64,000 bases of DNA from Taibaiella koreensis (GTDB lineage Bacteria > Bacteroidota > Bacteroidia > Chitinophagales > Chitinophagaceae), in assembly GCF_003545715.1 (NCBI RefSeq), contig NZ_QVNU01000002.1, positions 186,001 through 250,000 of the forward strand. Direction: 5' to 3'. The stretch's first letter is position 1. Each line of letters starts with the position of its first letter. The position numbers and the translations under genes are program-made. Positions 57,213 through 64,000 of this stretch are shown one piece after another. The notes under the pieces are model-generated. The model did no database searches and had not been told where the DNA came from. It saw only the letters and a list, made by a program, of their open reading frames with translations.

Positions 57213-58661
57213 ATGACTTTATTAATCATTATTATCATACTGGCGCTTGTATTTGATTACATCAATGGCTTCCACGATGCCGCTAATGCAATCGCCACCG
57301 TTGTATCGACCAAGGTGCTCACGCCTTTCCAGGCCGTACTCTGGGCTGCCCTGTTCAACTTCGTCGCCTATTTTATCTTTACCGATCACGGCGTAGCCAA
57401 TACCATCGCAAAGACGGTACATTCGGAGTTCATTACCCTGCCGGTGATCCTTGCCGGGCTGGTAGCGGCCATTACCTGGAACCTTATCACCTGGTGGTTC
57501 GGTATCCCTTCCAGCTCATCGCATACGCTTATCGGCGGCTTTGCCGGAGCAGCCATAGCCCACGCAGGTTTTAATTCTATCGATACGCCCACTATCCTTA
57601 CTATTGTTTGCTTTATTTTCCTGGCGCCCATCATTGGTATGCTGGTCGCCTTTATCATTTCGATATGGTTCCTTAACTCATTCCGGAAAAGCTTTGGCCC
57701 CAAGATCATTTCCTTCCTGGTAATATTGGGTGTAGTGGTATTCCTGTCGAATATGATCGAGACCAGCCCTACCAAGCTGGCCGGCATCAAGGGTTTTGAC
57801 AAAACGGAACAAGGCGCCCCCGCCATCAAAGGCATATCGGGAAGCAATACCAATGCGTATAAAATGGGGCTTCGCGACAAGGATGTGATCCTTAAGATCA
57901 ACCAGCAGCCCGTGAGCGATAAAGAAGCGATAAGCAAGGCATTTGACGGGTTCCGGAACGATGAGCCCGTAACCCTCGAGGTACTGCGCAAAGATGAGAT
58001 CAAAACACTTAACGGTTTTAACCACCCCCGTTTTGATTCCGGGTTCCTGAATGTCATTTTCTACGGTGAAAACTTCAAGTGGGTGTTGATGTGCTTTATC
58101 CTCACCGTGATGAGCCTGTTCACACTCTTCCTCAGCAACCTTAACTATGCACAGTCAGAACGCTGGTTCAAGCGGATGCAGCTGGTTTCCTCAGCGGCCT
58201 TCAGCATCGGTCACGGTGGCAACGATTCCCAAAAGGTAATGGGTATCATTATGGCCGCCCTCATCTCGTTCGATCCCGGCAGATACCACCTGGACCATAT
58301 GGAATGGTGGGTACCGCTGGCTTGCTATACCGTAATCGCCCTGGGTACTATGAGCGGTGGCTGGAAGATCATCAAGACCATGGGCACCCGTATTACCAAG
58401 GTAACGCCGTTTGAAGGCGTGGCGGCCGAAACCGCGGGAGCGCTTACCTTGTTCATTACCGAAATGCTGAAAATACCGGTAAGTACCACACATACCATTA
58501 CAGGTTCCATTATTGGGGTCGGCGCCACCAAACGACTTTCCGCCGTGCGCTGGGGTGTGACCATCAACCTGCTCTGGGCCTGGATCATCACCATCCCGAT
58601 TAGCGGTCTTATGGCGGCAATCGTCTATTTTGTATTCAAGCTTACCGGGCTGGGCAACTAG
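57213..58661 (+). CDS. PiT-family inorganic phosphate transporter with PDZ-like insert
   Basis: The 482-residue transporter has both PiT repeats: GFHDAANAIATVVSTK (19-34) with GIPSSSSHTLIGG (97-109), and IGHGGNDSQKVMGI with PVSTTHTITGSIIGVG in the second half. Between the halves, residues about 197-270 are not membrane but match a PDZ fold: AIKGISGSNTNAYKMGLRDKDVILKINQQPVSDKEAI to PVTLEVLRKDE. Most PiT proteins have an unstructured or short loop here. The insert could bind a C-terminal peptide of a regulator or partner. The DUF47 gene upstream is the normal companion. Confidence 0.92.
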   Translation: MTLLIIIIILALVFDYINGFHDAANAIATVVSTKVLTPFQAVLWAALFNFVAYFIFTDHGVANTIAKTVHSEFITLPVILAGLVAAITWNLITWWFGIPSSSSHTLIGGFAGAAIAHAGFNSIDTPTILTIVCFIFLAPIIGMLVAFIISIWFLNSFRKSFGPKIISFLVILGVVVFLSNMIETSPTKLAGIKGFDKTEQGAPAIKGISGSNTNAYKMGLRDKDVILKINQQPVSDKEAISKAFDGFRNDEPVTLEVLRKDEIKTLNGFNHPRFDSGFLNVIFYGENFKWVLMCFILTVMSLFTLFLSNLNYAQSERWFKRMQLVSSAAFSIGHGGNDSQKVMGIIMAALISFDPGRYHLDHMEWWVPLACYTVIALGTMSGGWKIIKTMGTRITKVTPFEGVAAETAGALTLFITEMLKIPVSTTHTITGSIIGVGATKRLSAVRWGVTINLLWAWIITIPISGLMAAIVYFVFKLTGLGN

Positions 58662-58702
58662 CCAAACCAGGAAAATTCTTTTTGTATTTTTTGTTTATAC
58701 CG

Positions 58703-58729
58703 GGGCGGCTTTCCAGCTGCCCTTTTTTT
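58703..58729 (+). terminator. Intrinsic terminator after the PiT gene
   Basis: GGGCGGC-TTTCCA-GCTGCCC followed by a run of seven T. Confidence 0.85.
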
Positions 58730-58805
58730 AGGCCCGGACGGAAATTCCCGGCTTAGGTCATTAGACTTGTAACCCGACCCCCAAATACTGTTCCCGGCAT
58801 TTATA

Positions 58806-58839
58806 TAAAAAGCGCGCTGCCTTTTAAAGGCAGCGCGCT
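58806..58839 (-). terminator. Intrinsic terminator of the kinase/RapZ gene (minus strand)
   Basis: AGCGCGCTGCC / GGCAGCGCGCT with a TTTTAAA loop and a T run on the minus strand. Confidence 0.85.
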
Positions 58840-58864
58840 CCACATATTCCATTAAAAGACTATT

Positions 58865-58987
58865 TGCATATAGGAAACCAACTATTCCCGGTCCTTGAGC
58901 CTGTCGAAAGGGCAACGCTATCGTGGTGCTTCGACAGGCTCAGCAACCGCAGGGAAAGGCAGAATGATGCAATGTTTCCTATATGCA
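58865..58987. mobile_element. MITE-like palindromic element, 123 bp
   Basis: TGCATATAGGAAAC (58865-58878) and its exact complement GTTTCCTATATGCA (58974-58987) form 14-bp terminal inverted repeats. Inside are TTCCC/GGGAA and a 13-bp inverted repeat TGAGCCTGTCGAA (58896-58908) / TTCGACAGGCTCA (58940-58952). The inner repeat is, from general knowledge, a very common dispersed bacterial palindrome. The element has no coding frame. Ends plus palindromic centre resemble a MITE or a REP-type unit mobilised by a transposase elsewhere. Confidence 0.6.
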
Positions 58988-59011
58988 GACAATCAGCTTC
59001 CATTATTTATC

Positions 59012-60475
59012 CTACCGGCGCTTCAGCTCGTGCGCTTCCTGCTCCAGGTGCACAACGGTTGCAACCAACCCGTATTTATCTTTCAAATGCTGGGCCAGCG
59101 ATTCTGCTGCAAATACAGAACGATGTTGTCCGCCTGTGCAGCCAAAGGATATGCTCAGGTGATCAAAGCCACGGCGGACGTAGTCGTCCACCGAAATATC
59201 AACCATAGCGAATACACTATCCAGAAACTGCGGCATCAGGGTCTTGGTTTGCAAAAACTCCTTTACTGCAGCATCCTTCCCGGTAACCTGCTTGTACTCT
59301 TCAAAACGGCCGGGATTCAGGATACCACGGCAATCGAATACAAAGCCGCCGCCATGACCGGTCACATCTTCCGGCATGCCTTTCTTATACGAGAAGCTGT
59401 AGATATGAAGCTTTAAAGGTGCATTGGCCAGCAAAGTCTCATCGAGGCCATCGAACTGCGCCGTGATCTCGGGCTTCACGATCTGCTCCAGCACATAGCG
59501 CAGCTCGCTGAAGGCGGGAATATGGCCGTAGGTATCCAGGAAAAACTTCAGCTGCTGCAAGGCAGGCTTAATACTCTTGATAAAATGAGGCTTGCGTTCC
59601 AGCAGTCCCCTGAAGCCATAGGCGCCCAGCGTTTGCAGGATGCGCAGCAGCACACATTCGAGATACACCTTCCGGAACTCCATCTCGTTGAAAGAGGGTG
59701 TCTCAGGCAGGCTCGTCAAGGCCTGGAAATAATAATTCACCAGCTCATTCTTCCAGTCGGTAGGCAATTGCGCGCGGGCTTGCCACAGCAGGGAAGCCAG
59801 GTCGTACTGAGGCAATCCCATCATGCCGCCCTGGTAGTCGATAAAATAGACCTCGTCGTTCTGCACCTGTATGTTGCGGCTCTGGAAGTCGCGGTACATA
59901 AAGGTTTGAGGCCGTACCGAAGACAAGCCCCTGCTCCACTCTTCCAGCTCTTCCAGCAGGGCCGGCTTGTTGTAATGTATCTTCAACAGGTCGGCAAAGT
60001 AATATTTGAAATACAGCAGATCGGTCAGTATCTGCTTCCGGTCGAAAGCCGATGCAGAAAAGCACAGCGAATAGTCGATCTCCTTTCCGGCTTCCCAATG
60101 GAACCGCACCAGGTTGTCAATACTCTTCTTGAACAGGCTTTTGATACGATCGGTATGTCCTTCCTGCTCCATCAACTGGAACAAGGACGTGTTGCCCAGG
60201 TCCTGCAGCAGGTAGTATTGCTTGTCGCGGCTTTTGGCAATGATCTCGGGCACCGGCAGCTTGTACTTGCCAAATACCTGCGTGAAGTAGAAAAAGGTGT
60301 TGTTCTCCTTTTTATCCGGGTTGAAGGCGCCGACTACGGTGTTGGTACCGTCGCTCAGGCGAAGGTATCGCCGGTCCGATCCGGCTAAAGGAATAGCAGA
60401 AATGTCCTGGGGGCTATTGCCGAACTGTTTGGTAAAAAGATCTGTCAGTGTGGTCGTAAAATCAGCTTTTGGCAC
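59012..60475 (-). CDS. AmgK-like sugar kinase fused to a RapZ C-terminal domain
   Basis: The 487-residue protein joins two domains. Residues 1-330 are an aminoglycoside-phosphotransferase-fold kinase: QDLGNTSLFQLM, catalytic loop YRDFQSRN (194-201) and FIDYQGG (211-217), similar to AmgK N-acetylmuramate/N-acetylglucosamine kinases. Residues about 350-487 match the RapZ C-terminal domain: YSFSYKKGMPEDVTGHGGG-like YSFSYKKGMP and FVFDCRGILNP, then SISFGCTGGQHRSVF (cysteine C446). In Enterobacteria the RapZ C-domain binds glucosamine-6-phosphate and a small RNA. The fusion suggests a cell-wall sugar salvage kinase under aminosugar control. Confidence 0.88.
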   Translation of the reverse strand: MPKADFTTTLTDLFTKQFGNSPQDISAIPLAGSDRRYLRLSDGTNTVVGAFNPDKKENNTFFYFTQVFGKYKLPVPEIIAKSRDKQYYLLQDLGNTSLFQLMEQEGHTDRIKSLFKKSIDNLVRFHWEAGKEIDYSLCFSASAFDRKQILTDLLYFKYYFADLLKIHYNKPALLEELEEWSRGLSSVRPQTFMYRDFQSRNIQVQNDEVYFIDYQGGMMGLPQYDLASLLWQARAQLPTDWKNELVNYYFQALTSLPETPSFNEMEFRKVYLECVLLRILQTLGAYGFRGLLERKPHFIKSIKPALQQLKFFLDTYGHIPAFSELRYVLEQIVKPEITAQFDGLDETLLANAPLKLHIYSFSYKKGMPEDVTGHGGGFVFDCRGILNPGRFEEYKQVTGKDAAVKEFLQTKTLMPQFLDSVFAMVDISVDDYVRRGFDHLSISFGCTGGQHRSVFAAESLAQHLKDKYGLVATVVHLEQEAHELKRR

Positions 60476-60488
60476 GAAAAAAATTTAT

Positions 60489-60992
60489 TTATTGGTTTTT
60501 AGGATAGTCAAAGAACAGCAAAGTATGCGGCGCCGTCACGAAATCGCTCCAGTGATCGGCATCAAAAGTAACCGCCACCATGCCGCAGGTAGGTATATTG
60601 TCCACATCAAGCTCCGGTGCGGTCTCGTTGGCAAAATTTGTAATCCCGGGATTATGGGCGAAAATGAAAAGTGTCGCTACGCTATCGTCGATATCGCTTT
60701 CGAGGATCACATCTTCAAATACAGAGGCCGGACAATGGTATAGCCGGTCGATCCAGCGTATATTACCGGCGTCGTAACCAAGAGCGCCGGCAACGAGCCG
60801 CGCCGTGCTGGCCGCCCTTTTGGCCGGGCTGGCTAGTATGAGGTCGGGTTGCAACCCTTTTGCTTTCAGTCGTCCGCCCATTTCCGGTGCATCTCTTTTA
60901 CCTCTTTCGTTCAGCGGCCGGTCAAAATCGGCCTGCCCCGCGGTACTCCAGTCAGACTTGGCATGCCGCACCAGGATTAAGGTTCGCTTCAT
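60489..60992 (-). CDS. sixA: SixA-type histidine phosphatase
   Basis: The 167-residue phosphatase opens MKRTLILVRHAKSDWS with the RH catalytic motif (R9, H10), then RPLNERGKRDAPEMGGRLK and ASPAKRAASTARLV, and a second histidine in FAHNPGITNFANE. This is the SixA subset of the histidine-phosphatase superfamily, short and without extra domains. SixA removes phosphate from phosphohistidine proteins of the PTS type. It sits 13 bases upstream of the kinase/RapZ gene and 6 bases from lpxH, so the three form an operon. Confidence 0.9.
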   Translation of the reverse strand: MKRTLILVRHAKSDWSTAGQADFDRPLNERGKRDAPEMGGRLKAKGLQPDLILASPAKRAASTARLVAGALGYDAGNIRWIDRLYHCPASVFEDVILESDIDDSVATLFIFAHNPGITNFANETAPELDVDNIPTCGMVAVTFDADHWSDFVTAPHTLLFFDYPKNQ

Positions 60993-60998
60993 GGTCGT

Positions 60999-61772
60999 TT
61001 ATTTAGGATTAACGGTTTCCGGTGTAAAATATTTCAGCTCCAGCTGCGACCCATCAAACACCGCATAACTATTGAAGCTGATCCAGTCGCCCAGGTTGAT
61101 ATACAGACTCTGCTCCCCCAGCGGGTGGACCACAGCCAGGTGCCGGTGCCCGAAAATGAAATAGTCATAGTGTTTTTCCTTCAGCTTTTCTTTGCTGTAC
61201 AGGATCAGCCACTCTTTCTCCTCACCCAGGAACTGTTTCTCTGTGTTGACATGCTTAGGTCCTTTCCGGCTGAAATAATTGGCAACCCCAACACCGGTAT
61301 CGGGATGCAGCCGCCGGTACAACCATTGGGCAAAGGGATTACGCAACACCGTCTTCAACAGCTTATATCCATGATCGCCCGGGCCCAGCCCATCGCCATG
61401 CGCGACCAGGAACCGCTTCCCGTTCGCTTCGAACTCCAGCGGACCGTGATGCACCTTAATGTTGAGCTCTTCTTCAAAATAGCCCCGCATCCACAGATCA
61501 TGATTACCGGTGAAGGCTTCTATCCGCAAACCCTTGTCGCTCAGCTCGGCGAGCTTGCCCAGGAATCGTGTATATCCTTTAGGGATCACATTTTTATATT
61601 CAAACCATACATCGAAAATATCGCCTACCAGGAACAGGCAATCCGCATCTTCCCGGATCGTGTCGAGCCAGCGGCACAGCAGCTGCTCCCGCTTCCTGCT
61701 CGTCTCCTTATCAGGAATGCCCAGGTGAAAGTCGGAAGCGAAGTATATTTTTTTTCCGGGCGGCAATTGCAT
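60999..61772 (-). CDS. lpxH: UDP-2,3-diacylglucosamine diphosphatase LpxH
   Basis: LpxH hydrolyses UDP-2,3-diacylglucosamine to lipid X in lipid A synthesis. The 257-residue enzyme has ASDFHLGI, LVGDIFDVWFEY, FTGNHDLWMRGYF, VAHGDGLGPGDHGYKLL and FGHRHLAVV, all the metal and substrate motifs of LpxH proper. It is a better LpxH candidate than the related gene at 23.6-24.5 kb. It is first in the operon with sixA and the kinase/RapZ gene. Confidence 0.9.
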   Translation of the reverse strand: MQLPPGKKIYFASDFHLGIPDKETSRKREQLLCRWLDTIREDADCLFLVGDIFDVWFEYKNVIPKGYTRFLGKLAELSDKGLRIEAFTGNHDLWMRGYFEEELNIKVHHGPLEFEANGKRFLVAHGDGLGPGDHGYKLLKTVLRNPFAQWLYRRLHPDTGVGVANYFSRKGPKHVNTEKQFLGEEKEWLILYSKEKLKEKHYDYFIFGHRHLAVVHPLGEQSLYINLGDWISFNSYAVFDGSQLELKYFTPETVNPK

Positions 61773-61886
61773 TATTCAGGATGACAATATTTTTAAGATA
61801 GTCTGCAAAAATACAGAAGTTAAACGGAATGGAAGCTGCTCATTGCCATAAGGCGCTAAGAGCTGCGTTGGCAGCAGGCATAATGT

Positions 61887-61920
61887 AAAAGGAGCTGTTC
61901 CGCATAGAACAACTCCTTTT
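61887..61920 (-). terminator. Intrinsic terminator after the SusD gene (minus strand)
   Basis: AAAAGGAGCTGTTC pairs with GAACAACTCCTTTT (one mismatch). A T run follows on the minus strand. Confidence 0.8.
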
Positions 61921-61938
61921 GTATATCATTTGCTTCTT

Positions 61939-63384
61939 TTATTGAATATTCCACCAGTTCCTGGTCGCCTTGGTATCGCCGCCGATGCGCTGGGCAGCTG
62001 CCGAAGCGTTGGCCGCATTGGTGCTAAGGGTGGCTACAGGATAGTTAAGCCGTTGTGGCACATCAGGCACCAGGGGATCCAATGTACCCGAAGCCGGTTT
62101 AATGAAAAGAGGTGTCCCGTCGGGTTGACGGAAATCGAGCCGCAACCGCTCCATCCAGGCCTGAAGTCCTTGCATATAGAGTGCAAGCCATTTCTGCGTA
62201 CCGATCACATCTTTCCAGCCGCCGGCGGTATACGGCACCCGTTTCAGGTAGTTGGCTACGAGCGTATCTGTAGTCTTAACGCCCCATTGCTCCATCGATG
62301 CTTTGATACCGTCTTCGTAAAGCGAAGCGGCATTACCCCCTACGTTCATGCCGCGGGCGGCAGCCTCTGCTTTGATAAAAGCCACTTCGGCATAGGTAAT
62401 AATGTACCCTTTCATCGATGCGCTATACGGTAGCGCACCCGGCTTGGACAAGGAATCCAGCGCGGGGCTGTTGTCGGCAGTGCCATAAACCTTGCCCCGG
62501 AACATTTTGGTATTGACATCTGGGCGGGCGTATACCGGCAACCTGGGATCATTCACCTTTTTCATATAATCGATAAGCGTGCTGGTCGCGGCAAACTCTA
62601 CCATAGGTCTGTCGGCTTCGTTGTAGGGAAAGCGGCTGCTTGCGGCGGTACCGTTGTAAGGGAAAAAGACGTCCTGGCTTACGCTCGTCAGGGTATTGCC
62701 GGCCGCATCCTCGATCACCTGCCGTGCGGCGTCAGGCTGCACATCTGCCATACGCATAGCAATACGCAGGCGCAGCGCATTGGCAAACCGTATCCAGTAA
62801 TCCTTGTCGCCGGCTCCCAGTATATCTCCCTGTACCGCATTGGCATCTGTTTCCTTCAGCACATTGATCTGGCCTTGCAGCGAACCCAGCAGACTGTTGT
62901 ACACATCCTGCGCTTTGTCGAAGGCCGGCTGTTGGTTAGCGTCGCCCTGTAATGCCTGGCTGAAGGGAATATCGATATAGACATCGGTAAGCACATGGAA
63001 GATCCAGCATTTCAATATTTCCGCTACGGCTACCATATGTGGATTACGTTCCGAAGGATGGCGTTCGTAATAGTTACTGATCTCCTGGAGATCCATAAGC
63101 GGACCACTGTACAAGCCGGACCACAGCCCCTCGTCGGTAAACAGGTAACGGCTTTCGGCAGTTTTGTCGGTACCGGTCCAGTATTGGGCGCAGTGCATCC
63201 CTATGCGGCCATTGTAATAAGCATGGTACATGAGGTCGGTCGCGCGTTTCTCTGCGCTGGACAACAGGTACCGCGGATCAGCTTCTTCGGGCCGTGCCGG
63301 GTCGGTATTCAGCTGCTCAAACTTCCGGCAACCGGTAATCAATATCAACGCCGCGCTCAACAGTAGCCATACTTTACTTTTCAT
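61939..63384 (-). CDS. SusD/RagB-family surface lipoprotein
   Basis: The 481-residue lipoprotein has lipobox ITGC (C19) followed by RKFEQLNTDPARPEEADPRYL, then YDYW-like helical segments (YYNGRIGMHCAQYWTGTDKTA, WSGLYSGPLMDLQEISNYY, AEILKCWIFHVLTDVYIDIPFSQALQG) and the C-terminal GWKDVIGTQKWLALYMQGLQAW. This is the SusD-like-2 subfamily that acts as the lid on a SusC transporter. The gene follows the SusC gene with a 42-base gap. Its ligand (glycan, peptide or other) is unknown, and no hydrolases are visible. Confidence 0.92.
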   Translation of the reverse strand: MKSKVWLLLSAALILITGCRKFEQLNTDPARPEEADPRYLLSSAEKRATDLMYHAYYNGRIGMHCAQYWTGTDKTAESRYLFTDEGLWSGLYSGPLMDLQEISNYYERHPSERNPHMVAVAEILKCWIFHVLTDVYIDIPFSQALQGDANQQPAFDKAQDVYNSLLGSLQGQINVLKETDANAVQGDILGAGDKDYWIRFANALRLRIAMRMADVQPDAARQVIEDAAGNTLTSVSQDVFFPYNGTAASSRFPYNEADRPMVEFAATSTLIDYMKKVNDPRLPVYARPDVNTKMFRGKVYGTADNSPALDSLSKPGALPYSASMKGYIITYAEVAFIKAEAAARGMNVGGNAASLYEDGIKASMEQWGVKTTDTLVANYLKRVPYTAGGWKDVIGTQKWLALYMQGLQAWMERLRLDFRQPDGTPLFIKPASGTLDPLVPDVPQRLNYPVATLSTNAANASAAAQRIGGDTKATRNWWNIQ

Positions 63385-63426
63385 GATGCTTCGATTTTTT
63401 GAACGGTACGGTATCTTCCGCCCTGT

Positions 63427-64000
63427 TTAAAAAGTAATATTCAGATTAACGCCATAGCTACGTACAGGGGGCAAAGCGCCGCCTTCGAGGCCTGGTGTAT
63501 TACCAATAGAGTTGTTGATAAAGGACGGATCCACATTGGGCGCATTGCTGTGGATCAGCCACAGGTTACGCCCCACAAGCGACAACCGGGCGCTCTGCAT
63601 CTTGGTCTTCCCCAACCATTTCTGCGGCAGGTTCCAGCCCAGGCGCAGCTCACGCAGGTAGATAAAGCTGCCGTCGTACAGGTTGGCCTTGCTGATGCGG
63701 TTGCCGCCATCGACATTAAAATGGTCTCTTGCCGAGATCACTTTGTCGTTGGGACTACCATCGGCTTTCACACCGGGATTGATCACCCCGTTTTCCCGTA
63801 TACCATCGGCGGCAGTCTCTTCCAGCAATCCCGATTTGTTGCCATACAGATTGGTATAGGAAAAGAAATCGCCGCCTTTCTGGAAATCGATAAGGCCGGA
63901 AAGATAGATACCTTTATAGGAGAAGGTGTTGCTGAAGCCGCCGATAAAGTCGGGATTGGCATCGCCGATCACCACAGGTTTGGAGGTTACGTCATAAGAC
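63427..64000 (-). CDS. SusC/RagA-family TonB-linked outer-membrane protein (C-terminal part)
   Basis: Only the last 190 codons are in the window; the gene continues beyond the right edge. The frame SYDVTSKPVVIGDANPDFIGG, GFSNTFSYKGIYLSGLIDFQ, KANLYDGSFIYLRELRLGWN and SARLSLVGRNLWLIHSNAPNVDPS are the typical C-terminal barrel strands of SusC proteins. It ends VRSYGVNLNITF. It is paired with the downstream SusD gene. The N-terminal plug and signal peptide are not visible. Confidence 0.92.
   Translation of the reverse strand, partial: SYDVTSKPVVIGDANPDFIGGFSNTFSYKGIYLSGLIDFQKGGDFFSYTNLYGNKSGLLEETAADGIRENGVINPGVKADGSPNDKVISARDHFNVDGGNRISKANLYDGSFIYLRELRLGWNLPQKWLGKTKMQSARLSLVGRNLWLIHSNAPNVDPSFINNSIGNTPGLEGGALPPVRSYGVNLNITF

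Noticed and set aside
59522-60388. 288-aa open frame on the plus strand
   Set aside because: It is antisense to the kinase/RapZ gene, whose motifs are conserved; the frame is a composition artefact.

Overview
The window reads as the chromosome of a Bacteroidota bacterium, most likely of the Chitinophagaceae or a close relative. The signs are TAnnTTTG promoter elements before many genes, the long three-domain IspG, the futalosine menaquinone enzyme MqnC, GldF, a type B T9SS C-terminal domain, a SusC/SusD pair, DUF2480, DUF3108 and a grasp-with-spasm peptide cluster. Base composition looks even, near half GC. I see no rRNA, no CRISPR array and no intact prophage. The only transposase is a domesticated-looking REP-associated (RAYT) type.

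Layout. 1-1.4 kb: end of an outer-membrane barrel gene and two orphan lanthipeptide-type precursor genes. 1.4-6.2 kb: ispG, a RAYT with its palindrome, a SET-domain methyltransferase and two tandem barrel paralogues. 6.2-17.8 kb: mostly housekeeping (gldF, rsgA, SCO, MazG-like, infC, miaA) with secreted and envelope proteins between. 17.9-22.5 kb: a His-rich protein, a TonB-dependent receptor, a lipoprotein and a barrel that look like a metal-uptake locus, then a third orphan RiPP precursor. 22.5-31.3 kb: glycosyltransferase, metallophosphoesterase, aminotransferase, MoxR ATPase, a two-headed peptidoglycan hydrolase and mqnC.

31.5-34.1 kb is the most unusual stretch. One strong promoter is followed by a 30-codon ORF, an intrinsic terminator, a 59-codon ORF, a second intrinsic terminator, an Rnl5/DraRnl-type RNA ligase, a tight array of five tRNA or tRNA-like genes (Gln UUG, His GUG, one of uncertain identity, Ser GCU, Phe GAA) and a YkuK-type RNase H-fold protein. 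All are on one strand and end at one terminator. Several tRNAs are non-canonical. I propose a dedicated tRNA supply or repair module controlled by attenuation. This is inference.

34.1-43.1 kb: MATE pump, WYL regulator, AI-2E-type permease, Bcs1-like AAA ATPase, MscS channel, ParA and a deoxynucleoside kinase. 43.2-47.1 kb: a grasp-with-spasm graspetide cluster (precursor, ATP-grasp GwsG, SPASM protein GwsS and extra small ORFs) behind an inverted-repeat operator. 47.2-51.8 kb: folK, an exonuclease, DUF2480, DUF3108 and a TPR protein. 51.9-58.7 kb: a probable phosphate-responsive unit: beta-helix lipoprotein, TonB-dependent receptor, PhoU-like DUF47 protein and a PiT transporter carrying a PDZ-like insert. 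The promoters carry matching 11-nt-periodic direct repeats resembling Pho boxes. 58.7-64 kb: a MITE-like palindrome, an AmgK-like kinase/RapZ fusion, sixA, lpxH, and a SusD/SusC pair running off the right edge.
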